Below are positions 34,717-43,753 of a stretch of 64,000 nt of DNA, piece after piece. Source of the stretch: Halogranum amylolyticum. Lineage in GTDB: Archaea; Halobacteriota; Halobacteria; Halobacteriales; Haloferacaceae. Location: positions 1 through 64,000 of the forward strand of contig NZ_FODV01000016.1 in the NCBI RefSeq assembly GCF_900110465.1, read 5' to 3'. Numbering within the stretch: position 1 is the first letter of the stretch; the number at the start of each line of letters is the position of its first letter. A program made the position numbers and the translations under genes. The notes under the pieces were generated by a model. That model had not been told where the DNA came from. It searched no databases and saw nothing but the letters and a program-made list of their open reading frames with translations.

Positions 34717-36324
34717 ATGGTAAAAATTCACACAGCAATGCAACGGTTCATCAACGAACTTGACTTCACTGTCTTCGGGGTCGGGTTCTCGGTATCGCTG
34801 CTCGCAATTTTGGTCTTCTTCCTCAGTCCCAGTGCATCAGCAGAAACGATGGGGCAGATCAACGAGTTCCTCTGGACGGAGTATATGTGGGTCTACATCG
34901 GGACGATGTTCCTGATGGTCATGTTCAGCCTCTGGCTGATGATTGGCCCGTGGGGACGAATCAAACTCGGCAAACCTGACGAAGATCCCGAATTTGGGCT
35001 GCTGTCTTACTTCGCGATGATGTTCTCGGCAGGCATTGCAGCTGGTATCGTTTTCTGGGGTCCTGCGGAGGCGTTGAAACACTACCAGACGGTGCCGCCA
35101 CTCATCGGGGCCAAAGCCCAATCAGCGAGCGCGGCGGTCGGGGCAATTCAGTATACCCTTTTCCATTGGGGAATCTCGTACTGGGTCCCGTACCTCATCG
35201 TCGCAATCCCGATTGCGTACTATGCGTTCCGTGAGGATGCCCCGATGCGGGTGTCGACGCTTATCGCGCCGTTCGTCGGCGTCGACAACCTTGACGGATT
35301 TCTAGCGAAGGGGATTGATATACTGGCGGTGTTCGCGACGATTGGTGGTATCGCAACTACCCTTGGATTCGTCGGCAAGCAGTTCCTCACTGGGTTGACC
35401 TACAACTTCGGCATCTCGCTCGGTGACACCGGCACAGTGCTGGTAATCACAGGGCTAACGGTTGCCTTCACCGCTTCGGTTGCACTCGGTGTCAAGAAAG
35501 GTATTGCCCGTATTTCACGGTTCAATATGGGCGTCTTCGCCGTCCTGACGGTGGCGACGTTCCTTCTGGGGCCAACCAACTACATTATGAATACCGGGCT
35601 CCAGGCGATGGGGAACTACTTCGTTGGATTCCTTCGGATGTCGTTGTACACCAACGCCACGGGCTCTGGCGAGTGGGTCGGCAACTGGACTGTCTTCTAC
35701 TGGGCATGGGTGTTCTCGTGGGCACCATTTGGTGGGCTCTTCGTGGCCCGTATCTCACGGGGACGGACGATTAGGCAAGTCGTCGCCACCGCACTCGTGG
35801 GGTCGACCGCCGCGACTACTCCGTGGTTCCTCACGATGGGCGGTAGTGCGATCTTCTTCGAACGGCAGAACATCGCACCGATGCTCGAGATGGTCGCCGA
35901 GCACGGTGTCGCCGTCTCCGGTTTCCCGCTGTTCAGCTCGCTTCCAGTTGGTGGCCTGCTTTCAGCCGTGTTTCTGTTCCTCGTCGTCACGTTCTTCATC
36001 ACCTCCGCTGACTCCTCGACACTCGCACTTGGAATGCTCACGACAGGCGGGAAGCAGCATCCCTCGACAGTCAATCGCGTCATCTGGGGTGCACTAATGG
36101 GCGGACTCGCGTCGCTACTCATCGTCGGTGGCGGTATCGACGCCCTCCGCTCGTCAGCAATAATCACTGGATTCCCTTTCGCACTCATTTCGGTCATCGC
36201 CATCGGTGGCATGGCCTGGGAGTTCCATCAGGTTGATCCGCTACTCTCCGGCAAGCACGACTCGACAGTCGCTGAGCGGGCTGGTTCGTCGAACCGGGCG
36301 GGGGCAAGTGTCGACGACGACTAA
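34717..36324 (+). CDS. BCCT-family osmolyte transporter
   Basis: Sodium- or proton-coupled importer of betaine/choline/carnitine-type compatible solutes. 535 residues with about 12 membrane helices and an acidic C-terminus. The family signature region FYWAWVFSWAPFGGLFVARISRG is present, followed by TFFITSADSSTLALGML. A second start (ATG 34738, MQRFINELDF) is equally likely. Monocistronic. The preferred substrate cannot be read from the sequence. Confidence 0.88.
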   Translation: MVKIHTAMQRFINELDFTVFGVGFSVSLLAILVFFLSPSASAETMGQINEFLWTEYMWVYIGTMFLMVMFSLWLMIGPWGRIKLGKPDEDPEFGLLSYFAMMFSAGIAAGIVFWGPAEALKHYQTVPPLIGAKAQSASAAVGAIQYTLFHWGISYWVPYLIVAIPIAYYAFREDAPMRVSTLIAPFVGVDNLDGFLAKGIDILAVFATIGGIATTLGFVGKQFLTGLTYNFGISLGDTGTVLVITGLTVAFTASVALGVKKGIARISRFNMGVFAVLTVATFLLGPTNYIMNTGLQAMGNYFVGFLRMSLYTNATGSGEWVGNWTVFYWAWVFSWAPFGGLFVARISRGRTIRQVVATALVGSTAATTPWFLTMGGSAIFFERQNIAPMLEMVAEHGVAVSGFPLFSSLPVGGLLSAVFLFLVVTFFITSADSSTLALGMLTTGGKQHPSTVNRVIWGALMGGLASLLIVGGGIDALRSSAIITGFPFALISVIAIGGMAWEFHQVDPLLSGKHDSTVAERAGSSNRAGASVDDD

Positions 36325-36451
36325 GACTCAAGCGGCACGGCAACCACCTCCCAAATCACAGTTATCCGAATGTGTTCCGGAGCGCACCTCGGTCAAGCTT
36401 TCCAGTCGCAGTTCGAGGGAACGTATCTACAAAGATGACTCGGTCAGGAAC

Positions 36452-36786
36452 ATGAGTCAGCAGAAGGCGAACGACTGACCAGTCGGATTCCGAAGTACCG
36501 GAGAGGCGACGAGGTCATCACGTGGTCCGAGGTCAATTCCGAATGGTGGGAACACGTCCAGCACGCCAGAGCGGTCCATGAGAAGGTTGTCGAGACCTAT
36601 CTCCACGAACCCGGTGTCGAGTTCATCGAGAGGGGACGCGGGGAAGAGATCATCAGCGGCTACGCTACGGAGACAATCAATATCCTCGTTGCCGACAAAG
36701 AACCAAGAGCGAGGCTTGACCTGCCCGATGAGATAGAAGGAATTCGCATAACCGTTGAAATCGGCACAATCTCGGATACAGAGTGA
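36452..36786 (+). pseudogene. Frameshifted small protein
   Basis: ATG 36452 gives only MSQQKAND before TGA. Another frame opening at about 36467 encodes roughly 100 good residues to TGA 36784-36786 (YRRGDEVITWSEVNSEWWEH, then FIERGRGEEIISGY, then LPDEIEGIRITVEIG). The last part resembles the 'DEVDGxPVxV' end found in haloarchaeal protease-associated domains. No start codon exists in the second frame, so a frameshift near 36476 is the simplest reading. Confidence 0.45.
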
Positions 36787-36838
36787 TCTCCTCGAACGCT
36801 GTCAGAAGCGGCGTGCAACATACAGAGGGTATCTACAG
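36786..36838 (+). repeat. Dispersed repeat copy 5 (partial)
   Basis: TCGAACGCTGTCAGAAGCGG, then CGTGCAACATACAGAGGGTA: the distal half of the repeat, starting within the stop codon of the preceding frame. Its inner half is missing. Confidence 0.5.
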
Positions 36839-36905
36839 CAGAGTGGTAACCTGACAATACATGATACAGTTCCACCACATGAGTGTATTGTGGTTGACTC
36901 CACGT

Positions 36906-36994
36906 GAAAGGGTCGCTCAGCCTGGCCAGAGCGACCACCATTGCGGTGGGTGGCCTGAAAGATGGCCACGATGGTTCAAATCCATCCCCTTTCG
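36906..36994 (+). tRNA. tRNA-like element with long variable arm, probably defective
   Basis: An 89-base cloverleaf can be drawn. Acceptor GAAAGGG pairs with CCCTTTC (7/7). D-stem GCTC/GAGC. A 6-bp variable arm GTGGCC/GGCCAC. T-arm GATGG TTCAAAT CCATC with a canonical loop. The anticodon arm is poor: ACCAC/GTGGG leaves one mismatch and its loop CATTGCG lacks U33. A Ser/Leu-class tRNA gene damaged at the anticodon, or a tRNA-derived attachment site, fits better than a working tRNA. Confidence 0.4.
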
Positions 36995-37038
36995 TTCTGT
37001 TTCCCCTTCTGAACTTCGTTAGTGTAAGAAAAGAAGTT

Positions 37039-37111
37039 CAGTGACCGACTTGCGCGCTGAGTTCAGCACGACCACAACAAACCATCAGTTACAGAGGATT
37101 TCACCAGAGCC
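37039..37111 (+). repeat. Dispersed repeat copy 6 ending in an IS5-type terminal repeat
   Basis: TTGCGCGCTGAGTTCAGCAC is followed 40 bases later by GAGGATTTCACCAGAGCC (37094-37111). That differs at one base from the IS5-type right ends at 14954 and 63503. This copy shows that the dispersed repeat is the subterminal sequence of such elements. No left end is seen within 3 kb upstream. Confidence 0.6.
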
Positions 37112-37141
37112 AACCATCTGATAAAATTTGATGTGCGATAC

Positions 37142-37191
37142 ATGTACAACAAGATGAAATTATTATTGGCTTATGTACAGAACTCGTACAT
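37142..37191 (+). promoter_or_regulatory. ATGTAC operator repeats before the RHH gene
   Basis: ATGTAC occurs at 37142-37147 and 37173-37178, and its complement GTACAT at 37186-37191, just before ATG 37195. The last two form an inverted repeat with a 7-base spacer. The AT-rich TATTATTGG between the first two is the likely TATA region. This fits autorepression by the ribbon-helix-helix protein. Confidence 0.5.
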
Positions 37192-37194
37192 GAG

Positions 37195-37560
37195 ATGGGT
37201 GCGAGTGACGAGCCGCGACGAATCCACTTTCAGTCCCCTGAGTACCTCGTCGAGCGCCTCGATGCGATTGCTGACCTCTTCGATAAAGACCGGACCGACC
37301 TCCTCCTCGAGGCGATCCGTGACGACATTGAAGAGACCGCTCACAGTGAATCCGTCCAAGAATTGGTCGCGACGAAGTACTACGACGACCAACTCGACTT
37401 CGAGACAGTCAAGCAGCTCGTTGGTGCCGAGACGGCCCAGCGACTCCGTCTGCTCAAAGCGGATCTTGAGGGTGAGCCGCTGGACCTTGCTGCATCTGAA
37501 GACATCGACATCTACGGTGGAGACGCGACGACGGCCGATACTAGTGACGCTGACGAGTGA
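37195..37560 (+). CDS. Ribbon-helix-helix antitoxin-like protein
   Basis: 121 residues. The N-terminus RRIHFQSPEYLVERLDAIAD then KDRTDLLLEAIRDDIEE is a ribbon-helix-helix DNA-binding unit. The region YYDDQLDFETVKQLVGAETA resembles UPF0175-like antitoxins. An acidic tail follows. Overlaps the next gene (stop 37558-37560, GTG 37557), the usual layout of an antitoxin followed by a PIN toxin. The toxin is now a chimera, so the pair is probably inactive as toxin-antitoxin. Confidence 0.75.
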   Translation: MGASDEPRRIHFQSPEYLVERLDAIADLFDKDRTDLLLEAIRDDIEETAHSESVQELVATKYYDDQLDFETVKQLVGAETAQRLRLLKADLEGEPLDLAASEDIDIYGGDATTADTSDADE

Positions 37561-38150
37561 TGTGCAGGCCACGTCTCCGGACAGCAGTCGCTGACACGAG
37601 TGCACTTGTGATCCTCGCCGTGCCCCGCGCTGATGCTGACTACGACGCTGAGACCACTCCAGACCCGCTTCAGTACATCCTCACATCATGTGACGTTCCT
37701 TTGCCACCCGAAGTGGTCGCAGACGTCCTTGGCGAGGACTTCTGGGCACGGCACACGAATCCGTGGAGTGGATATACCCGTCTCCTGATGGGGCCAATTT
37801 TACTACTTGGTCTGTACCGTCGGGACTGGCGGATGGTTGGTTTGACGCTACTCTACGTCGTCATCAATCCGATCCTCTTCCCGGAGCCGGAGAGCAAGGA
37901 CGCGTGGGTTAGCCGGAGCGTCCTCGGAGGGCAACTCTGGCTTGAGGAAGCTCACGAGGTATTTGAGCCCAACCTTCCCGGTGTTCTCAACACTCTGAAC
38001 GCAGTCGCATACTGCTATGGACTCTACGGCGCGTACAAGCGCAATCCACGAGCGACGGCGCTCGGCGGTGGAATCGTGCTCACGTGTAAACTCGTCTACC
38101 TCGCCATTCTCGTGCGATACTATAATGAACACCCACCAGTCGAAGACTGA
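37557..38150 (+). CDS. Chimera: PIN-toxin start fused to DUF6653 membrane protein
   Basis: One frame of 197 residues joins two families. Residues 1-58 begin like a PIN-domain toxin (VADTSALVILAV with the first catalytic Asp, then LPPEVVADVLG). From about residue 61 it is a DUF6653-type membrane protein (FWARHTNPWSGYTRLLMG, then VVINPILFPEP) with about four helices. The other PIN catalytic acids are missing, so the nuclease is dead. The DUF6653 part looks full length and could still be made under the antitoxin promoter. Start is GTG 37557 or ATG 37560. Confidence 0.65.
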   Translation: MMCRPRLRTAVADTSALVILAVPRADADYDAETTPDPLQYILTSCDVPLPPEVVADVLGEDFWARHTNPWSGYTRLLMGPILLLGLYRRDWRMVGLTLLYVVINPILFPEPESKDAWVSRSVLGGQLWLEEAHEVFEPNLPGVLNTLNAVAYCYGLYGAYKRNPRATALGGGIVLTCKLVYLAILVRYYNEHPPVED

Positions 38151-38470
38151 CTCAGCACGAGTCGGGGTCGCGTTCACCATCGCTCCGATGTGTAAGCGCG
38201 CTGAGTTCAACACAGCCGTAGGAACCTATCACTAATTGAGGGTTAAACGAAAGCGACGAAACAAGAGCGTACTGAAGCATTCCGTAGCACGTTTTTTTGC
38301 TCGCTCCGGGAATCATCGCTTTTTGATATTGTAGACGATTTCGACCCCGGGAAACGGTCCGACTGCAGGGAGCAGTCTAAGGTCGCCAGGGGGAGCGCAC
38401 CTCTTCTGCGGTCTAGCCGTATACCGGTTCTGGCACGGCTCGAACGGCTAGCCGGTGGTGTCGAATCCCC
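38151..38470. other. Intergenic region with repeat copy 7
   Basis: AAGCGCGCTGAGTTCAACAC (from 38194) is a partial dispersed-repeat copy. A T-run (38291-38297) after GTAGCACG may end transcription of the upstream gene. Nothing else is supportable. Confidence 0.45.
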
Positions 38471-39694
38471 TCAAGGACCGATGCCGGACGCACGCATATA
38501 CTCGTCCAGTTTCTCCGCCATCGCCAGCGCGAACGCCTCGTCATTGATGTCGGTCTCTATCTCGAGTAGTTCGACAGTCGGGTCGATGTGCTCGCGGATC
38601 GCGTCGAACAGTGCCGCATCCGCCTCGGGGTCGTAGAAATCTTCCCCCTCGACGTCGAGCATCGAAACCCCGCCGAGTGGGAGGAACAGCGCCGTTGGGC
38701 CGGTCGCGGCATTCAGCTTTGTTGCGAGGACGTTGCCCAGCTCTGCACACTCCTCGGGCGTGGTTCGCATCAGCGTCACCTGCGGGTTGTGGACGTGGAA
38801 CTGCCGCCCCTCGAATTCGTCTGGAATTGAGCCACGCGGGCCGAAGTTCACCATGTCGAGCGCCCCCGTTGAGACAACCTGCGGGACGCCCGTCTCGGCG
38901 GCGGCATCAAGTCGCTCTGGCCCAGCGTTGAGCACGCCGCCGACGAGCTCGTCTGCCCACTCGGTCGTCGTCACGTCGAGTACGCCGTCGATGATGCCCT
39001 GCTGGATTAACCCCTCCATCGCCCGCCCGCCGGTGCCAGTGGCGTGGAAGATGATGGTCTCGTACCCCTCTTCTTCGAGGTATGATCGGGCAACTTTGAC
39101 GCAGGGCGTGGTGACGCCGAACATCGTGATGCCGATGGTTGGGCGGTCCTCGACCGTCACGTCTGATTTGTTGGCCACCATCCCAACCATCGCCAACGCG
39201 GCGTTCGAGATGACCTGCCGTGAGAGCTGATTAAGTCCCTCGACGTCGGCGACGGAGTACATCATTGCGATGTCCGTCGAGCCGACGTACGGCTCGGTAT
39301 CACCCGATGCCATCGTCGAAACCATCAGCTTCGGTACGCCCACCGGGAGTGCCCGCATCGCCCTGGTTGCGATGGACGTATTCCCAGACCCGCCGAGTCC
39401 GAGGACACCCGCGAGTTCTCCCGACTCGTAGAGATCGGTGACGACGGCAGCGGCCCCCTCGCCCATCGCTGTCATCGCCTCCCCTCGGTCGCTGTCGTCG
39501 CGCAACGCGTCAAGGGTCGTGCCGGCGGCTTCGGCCACCTCGGCGGCGGTTGTGTCCGGTTCGAACTCGGGGTCGCCCAACACGCCTACGTCGACAACGT
39601 GTACGTCGACGCCCTGTGCCTCGACGACGTCACGGGCGAACGCGAACATCTCACTTTTCGTATCGAGCGTGCCGACGAGAACGACCGTCATCAC
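38471..39694 (-). CDS. Tm-1-like (UPF0261) ATP-binding protein
   Basis: 407 residues, full length. The N-terminal domain opens VVLVGTLDTKSEMFAFARDV, the family hallmark, and has a Gly loop GVLGLGGSGNTSIATRAM for nucleotide binding. The C-terminal domain follows from about 180 (RPTIGITMFGVTTPCV). In plants the Tm-1 protein fuses this unit to the TIM-barrel domain encoded here by the first gene of the same operon. Substrate unknown. Its start overlaps the cupin stop by four bases. Confidence 0.85.
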   Translation of the reverse strand: MMTVVLVGTLDTKSEMFAFARDVVEAQGVDVHVVDVGVLGDPEFEPDTTAAEVAEAAGTTLDALRDDSDRGEAMTAMGEGAAAVVTDLYESGELAGVLGLGGSGNTSIATRAMRALPVGVPKLMVSTMASGDTEPYVGSTDIAMMYSVADVEGLNQLSRQVISNAALAMVGMVANKSDVTVEDRPTIGITMFGVTTPCVKVARSYLEEEGYETIIFHATGTGGRAMEGLIQQGIIDGVLDVTTTEWADELVGGVLNAGPERLDAAAETGVPQVVSTGALDMVNFGPRGSIPDEFEGRQFHVHNPQVTLMRTTPEECAELGNVLATKLNAATGPTALFLPLGGVSMLDVEGEDFYDPEADAALFDAIREHIDPTVELLEIETDINDEAFALAMAEKLDEYMRASGIGP

Positions 39695-40119
39695 TTCGCT
39701 CCCGGGTCGACGTTTTCGGGCGTCGGCAGTTTACCGGCCGGGACGATCTCACACTCCGGCAGGTCACGTAGCACGTCTTCCGGTCCGGGCGGCGCGTACA
39801 CCGCCAGCAGGACGAGCGGCTCCCACCCGGTGTTGACCGTGCCGTGTTCGACGCCTTCGGGGACGAACACCATGTCACCGGTTGCGATATCGCGGGTCTC
39901 GTTGGCGACCTCCTGTTCGCCTTCGCCGCGAACGACGTACAGGATTTCGTCGCTCTCAGGGTGGGTATGTCGCTCGTGTCCCTTCCCGGGTTCGAGTTTC
40001 ACAACACCGGCGCTGAACCGCTTGCCGCCGGTGACATCGGGCGTGCTCATCCACTTCAGTGCGCCCCAGTCAAACAGTTGACTCTCCACGTCGTCGGGGT
40101 CGACGAAATAGTCGCTCAT
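39691..40119 (-). CDS. Single-domain cupin
   Basis: 142 residues from ATG 40119 (MSDYFVDPDD); the frame is open to 40257 but only as the shadow of the upstream gene. Cupin motif 1 GHERHTHPESDEILYVVRGE supplies two His and a Glu, and motif 2 GDMVFVPEGVEHGTVN supplies the last His, so one metal site. ATGA overlaps both sides place it in a three-gene operon. Probably an isomerase, dioxygenase or sensor for the pathway. Confidence 0.85.
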   Translation of the reverse strand: MSDYFVDPDDVESQLFDWGALKWMSTPDVTGGKRFSAGVVKLEPGKGHERHTHPESDEILYVVRGEGEQEVANETRDIATGDMVFVPEGVEHGTVNTGWEPLVLLAVYAPPGPEDVLRDLPECEIVPAGKLPTPENVDPGAK

Positions 40120-40952
40120 TGGACGTCGATCTGCTTGAATTCGCGGGCCTGGTTCTCGATGGCTTCCTCCGTCGGCAGCCGTTCGATGCTCGAGGCCCCG
40201 AAGAAGCCGACGACACCGTCGGTGTGCTCGAGGACGTACGCGGCGTCGTCGGGCCACGCAATGGGGCCGCCGTGACAGATGACGAGTACGTCGTCGTTCA
40301 CGTCCTTTGCGGCGTCGTGGTGGGCCTGCACCCGCTCGGCTGCCGACTCCAAGTCGAGTGCCGTTTCCGCACCGATATCGCCGGAGGTCGTCAGCCCCAT
40401 GTGCGAGACGATGACGTCGGCGCCCGCTTCGGCCATCTCGCGGGCCTGCGTCTCGCTGAACACGTACGGGCAGGTTAGCATGTCTTGGCTGGCCGCCTCT
40501 CGAATCATCTCGACCTCCTTATCGTAGCCCATCCCGGTCTCTTCGAGGTTCTGTCGGAAATCGCTGTCCTCGTCGATGAGGCCGACCGTCGGGAAGTTCT
40601 GCACCCCGGAGAACCCTTGTCGTTTCAGGTCTGCAATGAACACGTCCATCTGGCGGAACGGGTCGGTGCCGTTGACGCCCGCAAGCACCGGCGTGTCATC
40701 GACGACTGGAATGACTTCGTGGCCCATCTCGCCGACGATCTCGTTTGCGTCACCGTATGGGAGCAGCCCAGCGAGCGACCCGCGCCCGTTCATTCGGTAG
40801 CGACCAGAGTTGTAGATGATGAGCAGGTCGACACCACCGCGCTCGGCGAACTTCGCGGAGATACCGGTCCCCGCACCAGCACCGATTATCGGTTCTCCCT
40901 GCTCGACGGTCTCTCGAAGCCGCGAGAGCGACTCCTCACGTGTGTATTTCAT
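40116..40952 (-). CDS. PEP-hydrolase-like TIM-barrel protein (Tm-1 C-terminal type)
   Basis: 279 residues from ATG 40952 (MKYTREESLSRL); twelve odd residues precede it in frame. A phosphoenolpyruvate-mutase-like barrel: PIIGAGAGTGISAKFAERGG, IIYNSGRYRMNGRGSLAGLL, then NFPTVGLIDEDSDFR, and VICHGGPIAWPDDA. This is the family that forms the C-terminal half of plant Tm-1. First gene of the operon and overlaps the cupin by four bases. A GAATATATACC stretch just upstream may be the promoter. Confidence 0.8.
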   Translation of the reverse strand: MKYTREESLSRLRETVEQGEPIIGAGAGTGISAKFAERGGVDLLIIYNSGRYRMNGRGSLAGLLPYGDANEIVGEMGHEVIPVVDDTPVLAGVNGTDPFRQMDVFIADLKRQGFSGVQNFPTVGLIDEDSDFRQNLEETGMGYDKEVEMIREAASQDMLTCPYVFSETQAREMAEAGADVIVSHMGLTTSGDIGAETALDLESAAERVQAHHDAAKDVNDDVLVICHGGPIAWPDDAAYVLEHTDGVVGFFGASSIERLPTEEAIENQAREFKQIDVQ

Positions 40953-41004
40953 GTGTGAATATATACCATGATTTGGCAGTCTATTCAAGATTTGCCCGGG
41001 TGCC

Positions 41005-41577
41005 AGGGTGTTCGATGGTAAGCGCTTCCTCTCACGAGGAAGCGATTGTGGTTACGGCCGAGGACGGTGTCCAAGTTGTGTCGTTCGCTGTTGGAACGAA
41101 GAGGTCCCGCTGCTCTATGTCTCCGACGACAAAACAGCCCTTATCGGCGATTCTGAGCTTGTTTCGGGGTCACATACAGATGCGGATGCGGTTGAGGTCG
41201 TTCGCTCGAGGCTGACTGGTACTGTCCTCTCGACATTCCTTGGAACCTTCTGGCCGGCATCCACGGAGCTGTTGGTGACGGATCCATATCCGCTTCCGAA
41301 GACATTCAGTTGGTTCCGGCAAGCAGTTCTCCACACCGCACTCCACGAAAAGGAGGGCGTCGACCTTCGGGCGGATATTGAAACGAGCGATGGGGAGGTC
41401 CTCTCTGGGCCAGTGACCTGAATTCGGCAGGGGCTCGTCGACTCAATGACAAACGAATTCTCGCTCCAGATGAACCTCCTGATCGAGACTGAGGAGGGGG
41501 AAGTGAGTGTTGGCGGTCCGGATCCTTTTATCGAGGACTACGAGGGTGGCTACATTACCTTGCGACAGAATGATTGA
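41005..41577 (+). pseudogene. TrmB-family regulator, C-terminal remnant with frame breaks
   Basis: Pieces of the TrmB sugar-binding C-terminal domain occur in order but in different frames. VVTAEDGVQVVSFAVG comes first. Then VPLLYVSDDKTALIGDSELV with GTVLSTFLGTFWPAS and FSWFRQAVLHTALHEKEG, ending at TGA 41421. Finally RQGLVDSMTNEFSLQMNL and GGYITLRQND to 41577. The HTH is absent. It probably once regulated the adjoining catabolic operon. Confidence 0.65.
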
Positions 41578-41707
41578 TTGACTGATTTCTATCGCGTCTG
41601 ACAATGTCCTCAGAACGCTTCACACTCTGCAGGTGCACGACCTTCCAGATATGCGTTGTAATCGGTCGGTCCGCTGTAGTGTTGGTACTTCTCGCGGGAC
41701 GAGATAG

Positions 41708-42121
41708 CTATTTCACCGAGTCAGTTGCTGCTTGTGCTGCCCCTCGTTTGATGAGATACCATGCAAGCAGTGCAATTGGTGCCAGTGCAACATTTCCCAG
41801 CACGAGCAGTTCTCGTGGGTACGTTTCAGGGGTGCGAATATCTACATTTGAATCTCTGTCGAGGTCCTCACAGGCAGCGGTTGCCGCGTGTAACCCTGTC
41901 GTAACTGCGCCTTCCATGGAAACTAAATCAACGTGCGACTGGCAGTAATCGCCTGCCATGTACAGGTTCGAGAGACTCGTTCGAGCAGTCGGCCGATACG
42001 GCCACACTCCGACTTCGTTCGTGAACAATGGCTCATTCTCGTGTGGTTGCAGATACGTGGTCCGGATGGCACTCTCGTCGAACGATGGAAGGTACGGTTT
42101 GAGGTCTGCTATGGGGTTCGG
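41708..42121 (-). pseudogene. FAD-dependent desaturase/oxidoreductase, C-terminal remnant
   Basis: About 130 codons. The frame (PYLPSFDESAIRTTYLQPHE, then FTNEVGVWPYRPTARTS) contains NLYMAGDYCQSHVDLVSMEG, the C-terminal FAD-binding signature of phytoene-desaturase-like oxidoreductases, then a C-terminal helix. The N-terminal Rossmann half is missing. It is cut at about 42122, where helicase sequence on the other strand begins. Confidence 0.7.
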
Positions 42122-42124
42122 TCA

Positions 42125-43371
42125 GGAGAACGGACAGGCAACCTGCCTGGAAACGTCCGTGAGTTCCAATATTACGACGACCGAGAGACGCTTGGTGACA
42201 TCCTTGACGAGTACGTTTTCACCGACGAACCGGACAAGAAGTTCGTCATCTTCGCTGCGCCCACGTCGCTTCGTAACCTTATCGATTACGCGGAAGCAGA
42301 GGGCATCGACGGAAGTGCTGAGGAGCTTATGGACTCGGGTAACGCCGCGATGTTTGATGCGATGCTTATCGATGAAGCCAGTATGATGGATCTGCCGTTG
42401 CTATTTCTGATTGGAGCTTTCCTACGCACAAAAGGACGGCTCCTCCTGGTCGGCGATCACCGACAGATGCAGCCGATTCAGAAACATGATTGGGAGAGTA
42501 AAGACCGTCAAACGATTGAGGAAAACACCCCACATGTCTCGGTTCTCGATTTGATCCGCTTCCTGCGTGGGGATGATGAAACAGAGTTTGAAGAACTGGA
42601 ACGGGAGCTACCGGAATGGCCAAATCCGGATGCGGTCATTCCGATGGATCGACTGGAGATTACGTACCGACTCCCGCCAGCGATGGCTGCGCTTGCCTCT
42701 GAGTTGTTCTATAAAGAAGACGGTATCACCTCGACTCGGAGAGCGACGCCGAACACATGCCCGATGTCCGCGACGCGTCTCAGCCTCCATGGCTGGAGAC
42801 TGCCCTCAACCCCATCTCCAGAGTTACTCTCCTGTTACACGATGATGCGATTGCAACGAAAGATAGCCCACTTGAATCGTACCTTATCAAACAAATCGAA
42901 GACGAACTGCCAGTTGTCGACGCTAATCCAGCAGACGATGAAGTAACCGGTGGGATTGCCGTCCCGTATCGCTTGATGCGTCGCCGACTCCAGAATCAGT
43001 CCGACCTTACTGTCGACACGGTGGAAAGGTTCCAAGGCGGCGAGCGTGACGTGATGGTGCTTGCCATGACGGCTGCCAACCAAGGATACGTTAACCAGCA
43101 AAATGAATTCTTGCTGGACGCGACACGGTTCAATGTCGGTGCTAGCCGGATGAAGCAGAAACTGTTCATCATCGTGTCGAAGTCGGTGTTCCGTGCTGCT
43201 AGTGACGACCCGAAAAAGTACGAGCAGCAGAAAGCTTGGAAGAAGCTGTACCAAGCAATGGTGGCTAATCAGGAGCCAGCCGCAACGACGACCGTTTCTC
43301 CGATGATGGTCACGGAACTCGAACAGGATGTCTCCGTTAAAGTGTACACTGGGTTCGAAGACTCTTCCTAA
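42125..43371 (+). pseudogene. Superfamily 1 helicase, truncated and frameshifted
   Basis: Motif II region AMLIDEASMMDLPLLF and motif III LLLVGDHRQMQPI lie in one frame to about 42730. A frameshift follows, then the rest in another frame, with motif V/VI region TVDTVERFQGGERDVMVLAM and LDATRFNVGASRMKQKLF to TAA 43371. Motif I (Walker A) and everything before are lost at the junction with the oxidoreductase relic. The Dna2/Upf1-like type is inferred from motif spacing. Confidence 0.7.
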
Positions 43372-43753
43372 CCTGTCAACTTCCTTGACGAGGAAGTTGC
43401 TCTCTCTATCGCTGAAAACGCCAGACTCGGTACTGAAGTCTCGAGCCGCATCTGAAGGTTATAGCGGAGCTGCCCCTTTTCCATCGAAGTGTCTGATAAG
43501 ACTACTGTGAAGCTTAAACTGAACGCGAGGTGTGTCACTGCGCAGTTCAGTACAGTATCTCTGACTTCCAGTCAAACACAGCGACACACAACACCGTTCA
43601 ATTTGATGGAGTAGCCGCTGTTTGTTATGGAAAAAAAGACTATCCTTTATTTAGTACATTGTGTACAAACATTATTTTTAATGATTGTTTAGGAACAAAA
43701 TTTTGTCTGATGACAATATATCGTCGTATCCAGATACTGTCTGGGAGATCACC
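43372..43753. other. AT-rich intergenic region before the beta-helix gene
   Basis: No supportable gene. AT content rises sharply between 43610 and 43700 (TTATTTTTAATGATTG), which probably contains the promoter of the gene at 43754. Confidence 0.45.
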
